From contig JBBATY010000001.1 of assembly GCA_040398525.1 (NCBI GenBank), positions 186,001 to 250,000 on the forward strand: a stretch of DNA of 64,000 nt, given 5' to 3'. Below are positions 16,857 through 24,607 of the stretch, in pieces. The translations under genes were made by a program, and so were the position numbers. Below the pieces are notes generated by a model. The model did not search any database. It saw only the letters and a program-made list of their open reading frames with translations, and was not told where the DNA came from. Source of the stretch: VFMC01 sp040398525. GTDB lineage: Bacteria > Actinomycetota > Acidimicrobiia > Acidimicrobiales > Ilumatobacteraceae. Each line of letters begins with the position of its first letter. Positions within the stretch are counted from its first letter, which is position 1.

Positions 16857-16862
16857 AGGGTA
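16857..16862 (-). promoter_or_regulatory. leaderless-type -10 (TACCCT) of dapB
   Basis: Ends 8 nt before the dapB ATG at 16848. Confidence 0.55.
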
Positions 16863-16910
16863 GCCGCGCCGGTCGCCCGCTCGACCACGCCGGCGAAGCG
16901 CCGAGCGGCC

Positions 16911-18035
16911 TCAGCCGCCGAAGTAGTTGTCGCGCAACCGGTCGTAGGTGCCGTCCTCGCGCAGTTCGAGAAGGGCCTGGTTCACCAGTTCGACGACAGG
17001 GCTGTCGTTCGGGAAGGCGATGCCGTACGACTCCGCCTGCAGCACCCCACCAGCGAGTCGAACCCCGTCGACCTCGCCGAGCAGGTACTCGAGGATCGCC
17101 CGGTCGAACACGATCGCGTCGTAGTCGCCTGTTGCGACGGCTCGGAACGCCTCGGCCGAGTCAGCCATCAGCTCGGGCTCGATGCCGTTGGCACGCAGGT
17201 AGGCCTCCGACGTGGTGCCCTCGATCGTGACGACACTGCGGTCGTACAGGTCTCCGACGTTGGTGATGTTGGCCTCGATCCGTTCGACCGTCAGGCTCGA
17301 CGTGACCTCGGCCGTGAGCGTGGCGACGAGCAGGACTCCGAACAGCATCCAGAAGATGGTGGCGATCCGCGACGCCACCCGCGACGGCACCTTGTCGCCG
17401 TAGCCGATGGTGAACAACGTGACGGTGGCCCACCAGATGCCGTCGAAGAAGCCGGACCAGCCGCGCTCACCGAAGTGCTCGTTGCGGCGCCGCTCGAGCA
17501 GCCAGATCGCTGTGCCGGTGATGAGGGTGGCAACGACCAGGACGCCGAGCAGGGTGAGCAGGCCGGGCGAGAGGACATTGCGCACGATGTCGGTGAAGCT
17601 CGATCCGCTGGCGGTGTCGGCAATGCCGATCTGGATCCCGGACTCGAACATCGGTTGGCTGAAGTCGACCACGCGCTCCCGCTCGGCGGTGATGCTGATC
17701 GCTCCGATGGCCGCATCGGCCTCTCCGGACTGCACCGCGGCGATCTGAGCCCGAACGTCGGGCACCTGGACGAAGTCGATCTCGACACCGGCACGACGGG
17801 CGATCTCCTCGGCGAGCTCGATGCTGAAGCCGCGATAGGTGCCGTCGTCTTCCTGGATGACGAACGGCTCGCGAAGGCGCACGGCAACGCGCACCGGCCC
17901 CTCGATCTCCTCGGCCGCCACATCCGCCGGCGGCTCGGACTGGGCCGACGCGACAGCCGGCGCCACGCCCAGCGTGACCATCGCCATCAGCGCGGCAAAC
18001 CAGGCCGCTAGGAATCGCTCCCGACGCTCCCGCAC
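16911..18035 (-). CDS. GluR0-like ligand-gated potassium channel
   Basis: 374 residues from GTG at 18035. Signal peptide (about 8-31, ending VASA), then lobe 1 of a periplasmic amino-acid binding domain (about 47-145) with ITAERERVVDFSQP, whose Arg is the usual ligand carboxylate anchor. The domain is interrupted by a channel: M1 (about 155-180), pore helix, the potassium filter TIGYGD (209-214) and M2 (about 222-245). Lobe 2 follows (VERIEANITNVGDLYD to the C-terminus). This is the architecture of bacterial ionotropic glutamate receptors such as GluR0, which open a K+ pore on amino-acid binding. It is not an ABC receptor. Start set by TAGATT 7 nt upstream. Confidence 0.9.
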   Translation of the reverse strand: MRERRERFLAAWFAALMAMVTLGVAPAVASAQSEPPADVAAEEIEGPVRVAVRLREPFVIQEDDGTYRGFSIELAEEIARRAGVEIDFVQVPDVRAQIAAVQSGEADAAIGAISITAERERVVDFSQPMFESGIQIGIADTASGSSFTDIVRNVLSPGLLTLLGVLVVATLITGTAIWLLERRRNEHFGERGWSGFFDGIWWATVTLFTIGYGDKVPSRVASRIATIFWMLFGVLLVATLTAEVTSSLTVERIEANITNVGDLYDRSVVTIEGTTSEAYLRANGIEPELMADSAEAFRAVATGDYDAIVFDRAILEYLLGEVDGVRLAGGVLQAESYGIAFPNDSPVVELVNQALLELREDGTYDRLRDNYFGG

Positions 18036-18042
18036 GGTGCGG

Positions 18043-18048
18043 AATCTA
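18043..18048 (-). promoter_or_regulatory. leaderless-type -10 (TAGATT) of channel gene
   Basis: Ends 7 nt before the GTG at 18035 and so decides this start over longer frames that read into the M16 gene. Confidence 0.55.
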
Positions 18049-18058
18049 GCAGGACCGG

Positions 18059-19282
18059 TCAGCGCGGCCCCACCGAGACGATGATGGGCTCGACGTTGAA
18101 CACCCGCTCCAGCACGCGTCGGGTGTCGTCGAGATCGACGTCGAGCCAGCGCTGGATCTGATCGGCGACCGATGGGATGTGGCCGCGCATGCACAGCAGG
18201 GCGCCGTTGCGGCTCATCCGCGATCCGGTGTCCTCGAGACCGAGTGCGAACGTGCCCGTGAGCGCACCGTGGGCGATCTCGAGCTCGTCGGCGGTGATGC
18301 CGTCGCGGCGGAGCAGGTCGAGCTGCTCGGCGACCAACTCGAGCACCTCGTCGACATGGTGCGGTGATGTGCCCGCGCTGATCGTCCAGGCTCCGCAGTC
18401 GGCGTAGCTCGTCGCGAACGAGGCGATCCCGTACACCAGCCCGCGCTGCTCGCGCACGACATCGAACAAGCGGCTCGACAAGCCCCCGCCGAGCACATGG
18501 TTCACCACGTCGAGCGCCTCGCGGTCGTCGTCGTCACGCGCCAAGCCACGTCCGCCCCACACCAGATGGACCTGCTCGGTGTCGTCGTGGATCGTGCGTC
18601 CGGTCCCCGTCCCGTCGGGAGCGCCTCGCGCGGGGCGCCCATCGCCGTCGGGCAGCGCAGCAAAGGCTGCCTCGACGAGGCTGAGCATCTCGTCGTGGGG
18701 CCGCGGCCCCGCCACCGACACCACCATCGAACCGGCGCGATAGTGGTCGGCGAAGAACTGGCGGATCTCGTCCGCCTCCATCGCCTCGATCGACGGACGA
18801 GTGCCGGCCGTCTCCCGCCCGAGCGGGTGGCCGACGAAGAGCTCCTCGGCACATGCTCGGTGGGCGACGTCGTCGGGGCTGTCGTCGTCCATCGCCATCT
18901 CTTCGAGGATGACCTGGCGCTCGGTGTCGACGTCGTCGTCACGCAGCGCCGGCGCCGTGAGGATGTCGCCGAGCAGATCGACGGCGACCGTGGCGTGGCG
19001 TTCGGGCACCCGCGTGACGAACGCCGTGTACTCCTTGCCGGTGAAGGCATTGATATCGCCGCCGCACCGGTCGATCGCCCGGGAGATGTCGATGGCCGAG
19101 CGGGTCGCCGTCCCTTTGAACAGCAGGTGTTCGAGGAAGTGGCTCGCCCCGCTGCGGGCGTCGGTCTCGTCGCGCGCCCCCACCCCGACCCAGACCCCTG
19201 CGGCCACCGAGAGCGTGCCAGGCACGTGCTCGGTGACGACGCGGAGGCCGTGGTCGAGGTGGGTGATGCGCAGATCGGTCAC
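18059..19282 (-). CDS. M16-family zinc peptidase (processing-peptidase-like)
   Basis: 407 residues from GTG. Inverted zinc motif HFLEH at 48-52 with the third ligand E128, exactly 76 residues after the second His (ILEEM). The C-terminal half is the non-catalytic M16 domain, including GGGLSSRLFDVVREQRGLVYG. M16 proteases of this clade are almost always encoded next to pnp, as here (32 nt downstream). The physiological substrate is unknown. It is part of the rpsO-pnp-M16-dapB backbone. Confidence 0.93.
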   Translation of the reverse strand: MTDLRITHLDHGLRVVTEHVPGTLSVAAGVWVGVGARDETDARSGASHFLEHLLFKGTATRSAIDISRAIDRCGGDINAFTGKEYTAFVTRVPERHATVAVDLLGDILTAPALRDDDVDTERQVILEEMAMDDDSPDDVAHRACAEELFVGHPLGRETAGTRPSIEAMEADEIRQFFADHYRAGSMVVSVAGPRPHDEMLSLVEAAFAALPDGDGRPARGAPDGTGTGRTIHDDTEQVHLVWGGRGLARDDDDREALDVVNHVLGGGLSSRLFDVVREQRGLVYGIASFATSYADCGAWTISAGTSPHHVDEVLELVAEQLDLLRRDGITADELEIAHGALTGTFALGLEDTGSRMSRNGALLCMRGHIPSVADQIQRWLDVDLDDTRRVLERVFNVEPIIVSVGPR

Positions 19283-19314
19283 GACGAGTGGTTCACCGTC
19301 GAAGGCGCCAGGTC

Positions 19315-21732
19315 TCAGCGACGACGGCGACGGCTGCGGTCGTTGCGGTCGCCGCGATCGTTGCGGTCGCCGCCACGTCCGCCGCCTTCGCCGGACTCGC
19401 CACCGGGCCCGAGGTCGCCGAGCTCACCGGCGAGCTCGGCGTCGAAGCTGTCGGCGAACGAGACGGTCTCGACATCACCTCCGCTTCGCTCGCGCGGTGC
19501 ACGAGCTTCGCCGTTGCCCGCTGCATCGTCGCCACCTGCGGGAGCACCCAGCCACGCAGCACTCGGGGTGAGGCTGACCTTGCCCTTTTCGTCGATCTCC
19601 TCGACGACCACCTCGATCTCCTGGCCCAGCTCGAGGACGTCTTCGACGTTGTTGATCCGCTTGCCGCGGCCCAGCTTCGAGATGTGCACCAGGCCGTCAC
19701 GGCCGGGGAGGATGTTCACGAACGCACCGAACTTGGTGATGTTCACGACCTTGCCCATGTAGGTGGCACCGAGGTCGGCCGTCGGCGGCGACACGATGGC
19801 CATGATGCGGGCCTTCGCGTCTTCCATCCGCCAGGCCTCGACAGCGCCGATCGTGACGATGCCGACAGCTCCGTCGTCGTCGACCGCGATCTCGGCTCCG
19901 GTCTCCTGCTGGATGGTGTTGATGACCTTGCCCTTGGGCCCGATGACCTCACCGATCTTGTCCATCGGGATCGTGATCGACACGATCTTCGGCGCCGACT
20001 CTGCGAGCTCGGCGCGCGGGGCCGAGATCGAGGCGTTCATGTTCGCCAGGATCTGCTCGCGGGCCTCCTTGGCCTGGTCGAGCGCCGCGGCGAGCACGTC
20101 GGCGGGGATGCCGTCGATCTTGGTGTCGAGCTGCAGCGCGGTGATCGCATCGGCGGTGCCGGCCACCTTGAAGTCCATGTCGCCGAAGGCGTCTTCGGCG
20201 CCGAGGATGTCGGTGAGGGTCGTGTACTTGCCCTCGGCGTACACCAGGCCCATGGCGATGCCAGCGACCGGCGCCTTCACCGGAACACCGGCGTCCATCA
20301 GCGCCAGGCTGCCCGAGCACACCGACGCCATGCTGGTCGACCCGTTCGACGCCAGCACCTCGGCCACGAGGCGCAGCGTGTAGGCGAAATCGTCGAGGCT
20401 CGGCAGCACCGGGAGCAACGCACGAGCGGCGAGCGCACCGTGGCCGATCTCGCGACGCTTCGGCGACCCCACACGACCCGTCTCACCATTGGCCCACGGG
20501 GCCATGTTGTAGTGGAACAGGAAGTACTTGTGGCTCTCCGGGCTCAGCGTGTCGAGCAGCTGGTTCATGCGCGGCATGCCGAGGGTGACGACGTTCATCA
20601 CCTGGGTCTCACCACGCTGGAACAAGCCCGTGCCGTGGGCGGTGGGCAGCAGGCCGGTCTCACTGCTGAGCGGGCGCAGGTCGCGCGTGCCGCGGCCGTC
20701 GATGCGCTTGCCCTCTTCGACGATCCGCTTGCGAACCAGCTTCTTGGTGAGGCTGCGGACGGCCTCTTTGACCTCGCGGTCGCGACCTGCGAACTGCTGG
20801 CCCTCACCGCACAGGGCGGCGATCGCCTCGGCCGCGGCGGCATCGGTGGCAGCATTGCGCTCGGCCTTGCCGCTGATCGTGATCGCCTTCGACAGCGCCG
20901 GCCCGGCGATGCCGGAGACAGCATCGAGCACCTCGGGTGCGTAGTCGACCGACACCGTGTACGGCATCGGCACGATCGGGCCGTGAGCGGCGACGACACC
21001 GGCGACGAGCTCGCGCTGCAGCGCGATCGACTCCTTGATCCACTGCTTGCTGGCCTCGAGGCCACCGGCGAGGACCGACTCGTCAACCTTCGGGGCGCCC
21101 GCTGCGTAGTAGTCGAAGCTCTTGGCGGTGCCGCCGGCTTCGACCATCATGATCGCCACGTCGCCACTGTCGAGCTGACGGCCGGCGACGACGAGCTCGA
21201 AGGTGCTCGACTCGCCCTCTTCGTAGGTCGGGTGGGGGATCCACTCACCGCTCTGGCTGAAGGCGATGCGAACGGCGCCGATCGGGCCGTCGAAGGGGAT
21301 GCCGCTGATCATCAACGACGCCGAGGCAGCGTTGATGCTGAGCACGTCGTGGGGGTTCACCTGGTCGGCGCCGAGAATCGTGAGGACGACCTGCACTTCG
21401 TTGCGGAACCCGTCGGGGAACGCCGGGCGCAGCGGACGGTCGGTGAGACGGCAGGTGAGGATGGCGTCCTCGGTGGGACGGCCCTCACGACGGAAGAACG
21501 AGCCGGGGATCTTGCCGGCGGCGTACGCCCGCTCCTCGACGTCGATCGTCAGGGGGAAGAAGTCGGTACCCGGTCGAACGTCCTTGGCCGCGTTGGCGGT
21601 GGCCAGCACGGTGGTGCGGGCGATCGACGCGACCACGGCACCCTGGCTCTGCTGAGCCAGCTTCCCGGTCTCGAGGGTCAGGGTCTTGTCGGTCCCGGAA
21701 ATGGGTGCCGACACGCGAATGGCCTCAGCCAT
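19315..21732 (-). CDS. pnp: polyribonucleotide nucleotidyltransferase
   Basis: 805 residues starting MAEAIRVSAPISG after a GGAGAA ribosome site. Two RNase PH domains joined by a helical domain, then a KH domain (DKIGEVIGPKGKVINTI) and an S1 domain (MGKVVNITKFGAFVNILPG), with a Gly/Arg/Asp-rich tail ending DRSRRRRR. It degrades RNA phosphorolytically from the 3' end, in the degradosome with RNase enzymes. The basic RNRGD-like tail is typical of actinobacteria. It has a leader of about 170 nt containing several stems, which may be an autoregulatory target. Confidence 0.97.
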   Translation of the reverse strand: MAEAIRVSAPISGTDKTLTLETGKLAQQSQGAVVASIARTTVLATANAAKDVRPGTDFFPLTIDVEERAYAAGKIPGSFFRREGRPTEDAILTCRLTDRPLRPAFPDGFRNEVQVVLTILGADQVNPHDVLSINAASASLMISGIPFDGPIGAVRIAFSQSGEWIPHPTYEEGESSTFELVVAGRQLDSGDVAIMMVEAGGTAKSFDYYAAGAPKVDESVLAGGLEASKQWIKESIALQRELVAGVVAAHGPIVPMPYTVSVDYAPEVLDAVSGIAGPALSKAITISGKAERNAATDAAAAEAIAALCGEGQQFAGRDREVKEAVRSLTKKLVRKRIVEEGKRIDGRGTRDLRPLSSETGLLPTAHGTGLFQRGETQVMNVVTLGMPRMNQLLDTLSPESHKYFLFHYNMAPWANGETGRVGSPKRREIGHGALAARALLPVLPSLDDFAYTLRLVAEVLASNGSTSMASVCSGSLALMDAGVPVKAPVAGIAMGLVYAEGKYTTLTDILGAEDAFGDMDFKVAGTADAITALQLDTKIDGIPADVLAAALDQAKEAREQILANMNASISAPRAELAESAPKIVSITIPMDKIGEVIGPKGKVINTIQQETGAEIAVDDDGAVGIVTIGAVEAWRMEDAKARIMAIVSPPTADLGATYMGKVVNITKFGAFVNILPGRDGLVHISKLGRGKRINNVEDVLELGQEIEVVVEEIDEKGKVSLTPSAAWLGAPAGGDDAAGNGEARAPRERSGGDVETVSFADSFDAELAGELGDLGPGGESGEGGGRGGDRNDRGDRNDRSRRRRR

Positions 21733-21905
21733 CACGTTCTCCTTTCGGTCGGGCGCGTTGTATCCCGCGCCTCGACGGTTGGAGCGGAGGCCGGTTCCCA
21801 GTCGGCAGGGCCGGATTCGAACCGGCTCGACGCAGTGCGTGATCCGGGAACCTCGGCCGAGGCGACTGACAACCGATCCGATGGTCCGCTCGGTTGATGT
21901 ATGTC
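21733..21905 (-). promoter_or_regulatory. pnp leader with tRNA T-arm-like element and alternative stems
   Basis: Minus-strand leader from a TAGCAT -10 (21917-21912) to the pnp ATG. It contains a T-arm mimic, GCCGG-TTCGAAT-CCGGC (21826-21810), followed by CCTGCCG like an acceptor 3' strand. CCGGTTC/GAACCGG (21825-21819 and 21797-21791) can pair instead, and GGCGCG/CGCGCC (21771-21752) sits just before the ribosome site. No 5' half, anticodon arm or D arm is present, so it is not a functional tRNA. Confidence 0.5.
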
Positions 21906-21911
21906 GGCCGA

Positions 21912-21917
21912 ATGCTA
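21912..21917 (-). promoter_or_regulatory. candidate -10 (TAGCAT) of pnp
   Basis: Lies about 180 nt before the pnp ATG, between rpsO and pnp; would give pnp a promoter independent of rpsO. Confidence 0.35.
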
Positions 21918-21981
21918 CCAGCGGCATCCCCCGAACAGGTGGACACCGCGGCGAACCCTCGGGTCCGCCGGTTCGACGATG

Positions 21982-22239
21982 TCAGCGGCGCAGGCCGTTG
22001 CGGGCGACGATCTCGCGGTAGCGATCGATGTCGAGGTTCTTCACGTAGTCGAGCAGGCGACGACGGCGACCCACCATCATCAGCAGGCCGCGTCGGCTGT
22101 GGTGGTCCTTCTGGTGGACCTTGAGGTGATCGGTGAGTTGGTTGATCCGAGCAGTCAGCAGCGCGATCTGGACCTCGGGCGAGCCGGTGTCGGAGTCATG
22201 CTTGCGATGCGTCGAGATGGTGGCCTGCTTGTCGACCAT
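21982..22239 (-). CDS. rpsO: 30S ribosomal protein S15
   Basis: 85 residues (family about 89). Conserved body: HDSDTGSPEVQIALLTARI, HLKVHQKDHHSRRGL, MVGRRRRLLDYV and the 16S-binding C-terminus YREIVARNGLRR. The start MVDKQATI has an AGGAAGG ribosome site 7 nt upstream. rpsO-pnp adjacency is nearly universal. S15 represses its own mRNA in several bacteria; the leader here (about 90 nt from a TAGCCT hexamer) is long enough for that, but I cannot identify the site. Confidence 0.97.
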   Translation of the reverse strand: MVDKQATISTHRKHDSDTGSPEVQIALLTARINQLTDHLKVHQKDHHSRRGLLMMVGRRRRLLDYVKNLDIDRYREIVARNGLRR

Positions 22240-22332
22240 GATGGTGCCTTCCTGAGTCGGAGGTCGCTGGCACACCAGGTGGGTCCCAGCATCACGCGAG
22301 AGGCGCCGAAGGCGTCCCTGACGGACCCGGAG

Positions 22333-22338
22333 AGGCTA
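22333..22338 (-). promoter_or_regulatory. candidate -10 (TAGCCT) of rpsO
   Basis: About 94 nt before the rpsO ATG on the minus strand, leaving a structured leader with a GACGCC..GGCG stem. Confidence 0.4.
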
Positions 22339-22387
22339 CCGGCCTCCAGGCGGGCCGCCAACTGCTGTTGACCGTCCGTGCCGCGAA

Positions 22388-22423
22388 CCGGGCCGACCAC
22401 CGGGCCGACCATCGGGCCGACAT
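22388..22423 (+). repeat. 12-bp tandem repeat x3 upstream of riboflavin synthase gene
   Basis: CCGGGCCGACCA is repeated twice exactly and once as TCGGGCCGACAT. The array ends 11 nt before the ribE -10 hexamer and so covers the -35 area. Confidence 0.8.
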
Positions 22424-22434
22424 ACCGGCGCACC

Positions 22435-22440
22435 TACACT
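22435..22440 (+). promoter_or_regulatory. leaderless-type -10 (TACACT) of riboflavin synthase gene
   Basis: Ends 7 nt before the ATG at 22448. No FMN-riboswitch-like leader is possible in this arrangement. Confidence 0.6.
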
Positions 22441-22447
22441 CCGGTCC

Positions 22448-23053
22448 ATGTTCACAGGCATCGTCGAGGAGCTCGGCACCGTCGTCGGTACCGAGCACGC
22501 GGTCACTGAATGGGGTGAGGGCATCCGCCTCACCATTGCTGCCACAACGGTGCTCGAGGGGTCGGGTACCGGCGCGTCGATCGCGGTCAATGGCTGCTGC
22601 CTCACGCTGGTCGAGCAGGGACGGGCTGACGACACCGGGTGGTGGACGACCGATGTGAGTGCCGAGACGCTCTCGCGGACCAACGTCGGGATGCTCGAAC
22701 CCGGTGACCGGGTGAACCTGGAGCGCCCAATGGCACTCGGCGACCGCCTCGGAGGGCACATCGTGCTCGGCCATGTCGACTGCGTGGGATCGATCGTCAG
22801 TCCGGCTCCGGACCTGTGCGTGCGCATCCCGGCAGCCAATATGCGATACCTGGTCGAGAAGGGCTCGGTCACCGTCGATGGCATCAGCCTCACGGCATTC
22901 GACCTCACCGACGACACCTTCCGAGTGGCGGTGATCCCACACACCGCCGAGGTGACGACCCTCGGCGTGAAAGGTGTGGGGGCCGTGGTGAACATCGAGA
23001 CCGACGTGTTGGCCAAGCACATCGAACGCCTCGTCGAGCCCTACCGGGCCTGA
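22448..23053 (+). CDS. ribE: riboflavin synthase, alpha subunit
   Basis: 201 residues, two lumazine-binding repeats. It starts MFTGIVEELG, the near-invariant N-terminus. Repeat 1 includes GCCLTLV and SAETLSRTN; repeat 2 includes GHVDCVG, LVEKGSVTVDGISLT and the C-terminal TTLG. It dismutates two 6,7-dimethyl-8-ribityllumazine into riboflavin and 5-amino-6-ribitylaminouracil. The other ribA/D/H genes are not in the window. It opens a plus-strand block with an ABC transporter, a chorismate-mutase fusion and Fo synthase; Fo synthase uses the same ribitylaminouracil. Confidence 0.95.
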   Translation: MFTGIVEELGTVVGTEHAVTEWGEGIRLTIAATTVLEGSGTGASIAVNGCCLTLVEQGRADDTGWWTTDVSAETLSRTNVGMLEPGDRVNLERPMALGDRLGGHIVLGHVDCVGSIVSPAPDLCVRIPAANMRYLVEKGSVTVDGISLTAFDLTDDTFRVAVIPHTAEVTTLGVKGVGAVVNIETDVLAKHIERLVEPYRA

Positions 23054-23065
23054 CGACGCCCAGCG

Positions 23066-23827
23066 ATGAGCGCCGGCATCGTCCTCGACGGAGTCAGCAA
23101 GCGCTTCGGCGCTCTCGAGGTGGCGGAGCGGATCGACCTCGAAGTCGCTGCCGGATCCTTCGTCAGCGTGGTTGGCCCGTCGGGCTGCGGCAAGTCGACC
23201 CTGCTGCGGATGATCGCCGGGCTCGAGCCCACCAGCAGCGGCACTGTGTCGATCGACGGCGCTCCCCCGGCCCAGGCCCGCGCCGCGAAGCGCATCGCGG
23301 TCGTGCCGCAACACCCCGGCCTGGTGCCCTGGCGGACCGTCGCCGGCAACAGCCGTCTGCTGCTCGACATCAACCGCCGGACGAACCCCGACCAGCATCC
23401 CGACCCGATGGAGTTGCTCGACGAGGCCGGCCTCGGCTCCTTCGCGCACCGACTCCCTCACGAGCTCTCGGGCGGGATGCAACAGCGCGTCGCCCTGGTG
23501 CGGGCCTTCGCCCTCGGTGCGCCCCTGATCCTGATGGACGAGCCATTCGCCTCACTCGACGAGATCACACGCACGGAGATGCGCTCGCTGCTGTCGCGCC
23601 TGCTCGTGCGCCACCCGGCGACCGTCGTGCTGGTGACCCACTCGATCCCCGAGGCTGTCGCCCTGTCGGACCGCGTGCTCGTCGTCGGTCCCCGACCGGC
23701 TCGGTTGACGGCCGACGTCGCAGTCCACCTCGCCCGGCCGAGGACGACCGAGACCGAAGACAGCCCTGACTTCAACGCCTGCTGCGCCGACGTTCGCCAG
23801 CAGCTCCGTGGGGCGATGCAGCGATGA
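23066..23827 (+). CDS. ABC transporter ATP-binding protein, nitrate/sulfonate/THI5 type
   Basis: 253 residues. Walker A GPSGCGKST, Q-loop VVPQHPGLVPW, signature LSGGMQQRVAL, Walker B LILMDEPFASLDEITR and switch His in THSIPEAV. The sequence type (SsuB/TauB/ThiZ) goes with single-permease importers that use NMT1/THI5-like receptors. It follows ribE by 12 nt and overlaps the permease gene by ATGA. The matching receptor is encoded further on at 25592, with the chorismate-mutase fusion between. Confidence 0.94.
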   Translation: MSAGIVLDGVSKRFGALEVAERIDLEVAAGSFVSVVGPSGCGKSTLLRMIAGLEPTSSGTVSIDGAPPAQARAAKRIAVVPQHPGLVPWRTVAGNSRLLLDINRRTNPDQHPDPMELLDEAGLGSFAHRLPHELSGGMQQRVALVRAFALGAPLILMDEPFASLDEITRTEMRSLLSRLLVRHPATVVLVTHSIPEAVALSDRVLVVGPRPARLTADVAVHLARPRTTETEDSPDFNACCADVRQQLRGAMQR

Positions 23828-24603
23828 CCCGCTCGATGCGCTCGTCGACACTGCTCGCCCCGATCGCCGGGACAACCCTCTTCCTCGCTGCATGGGAAGC
23901 ACTCGTGCGGCTCGGCGATGTGCGACCGTTCGTGCTGCGCGCCCCGAGCCAGATCCTGGCCTACCTCGGGCGCGCGCCGGGAGACTTCCTCGCCGCTTCG
24001 TGGACCACCGCCTGGCACGCGCTCGTCGGCTTCCTGCTCGCCGCCGCCTTGTCGGTCCCGATCGGCGCTGTCCTTGCGGCCAGCCCCTGGCTCGAGCAGG
24101 CATCGCAGCCGATCCTCGTGCTGGTCCAGGTCACGCCCTTCGCGGCATACATCTCGTCGGTCGTGCTGTGGCTCGGCTACGGCTCGCCTCCGGTGCTGTT
24201 CATCGCCACCCTGGTGTGCCTCCCACCGTTGGTGATGGCCATGGTGGCGGGGATGCGCGGCGCCGACCCGGCCACTCGCGAGCTCCTCGCGTCGGTCGAC
24301 GCTGCGCACTGGGAGGTGCTCTGGCGGCTGCGGCTGCCGTCCGCTCTGCCGACCGCGTTCGCCGCGGCCCGGTACTCACTCGGCATCTCGCTGATCGTCG
24401 CCTACCTGGTCGAGGGCAGCAACTTCGCCGACGAAGGGCTGGGCGCGATCGGCCGCCGGGCAGCGGCGAACAACGCCGCCGACCCGCTGTGGGCGACCAT
24501 CTTCTGCGCTGCGGCGCTCGGCACCCTCGGGCTCGTGCTCGTCGGCGCCATCGAGCGGAGCGCTCTGCGTTGGCATGTCTCCCAGCGCCGGTTGTTACCG
24601 TGA
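23824..24603 (+). CDS. ABC transporter permease, SsuC/ThiX type
   Basis: 259 residues with about six membrane spans. The cytoplasmic EAA loop reads LLASVDAAHWEVLWRLRLPSALP. It forms the homodimeric channel for the preceding ATPase (ATGA overlap). The family carries sulfonates, nitrate, pyrimidine thiamin precursors or riboflavin-like compounds. The neighbourhood suggests a flavin- or pyrimidine-related solute, as inference only. Confidence 0.92.
   Translation: MTRSMRSSTLLAPIAGTTLFLAAWEALVRLGDVRPFVLRAPSQILAYLGRAPGDFLAASWTTAWHALVGFLLAAALSVPIGAVLAASPWLEQASQPILVLVQVTPFAAYISSVVLWLGYGSPPVLFIATLVCLPPLVMAMVAGMRGADPATRELLASVDAAHWEVLWRLRLPSALPTAFAAARYSLGISLIVAYLVEGSNFADEGLGAIGRRAAANNAADPLWATIFCAAALGTLGLVLVGAIERSALRWHVSQRRLLP
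24596..24601 (+). promoter_or_regulatory. leaderless-type -10 (TACCGT) of chorismate mutase-VOC gene
   Basis: Lies over the last codons of the permease gene and ends 6 nt before the ATG at 24608, giving the fusion gene its own start within the operon. Confidence 0.5.
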
Positions 24604-24607
24604 CACC

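Noticed and set aside
16911..18035. Reading this gene as an ordinary ABC amino-acid receptor.
   Set aside because: Two membrane helices with a TIGYGD potassium filter interrupt the binding domain, and no permease or ATPase lies beside it.
21803..21826. Possible tRNA gene on the minus strand.
   Set aside because: Only a T-arm and acceptor 3' strand are present; no matching 5' acceptor, D arm or anticodon stem can be folded in the preceding 80 bases.
22240..22447. FMN riboswitch before riboflavin synthase.
   Set aside because: No conserved FMN-aptamer segments are visible and the -10 hexamer sits 7 nt before the start, leaving no leader.
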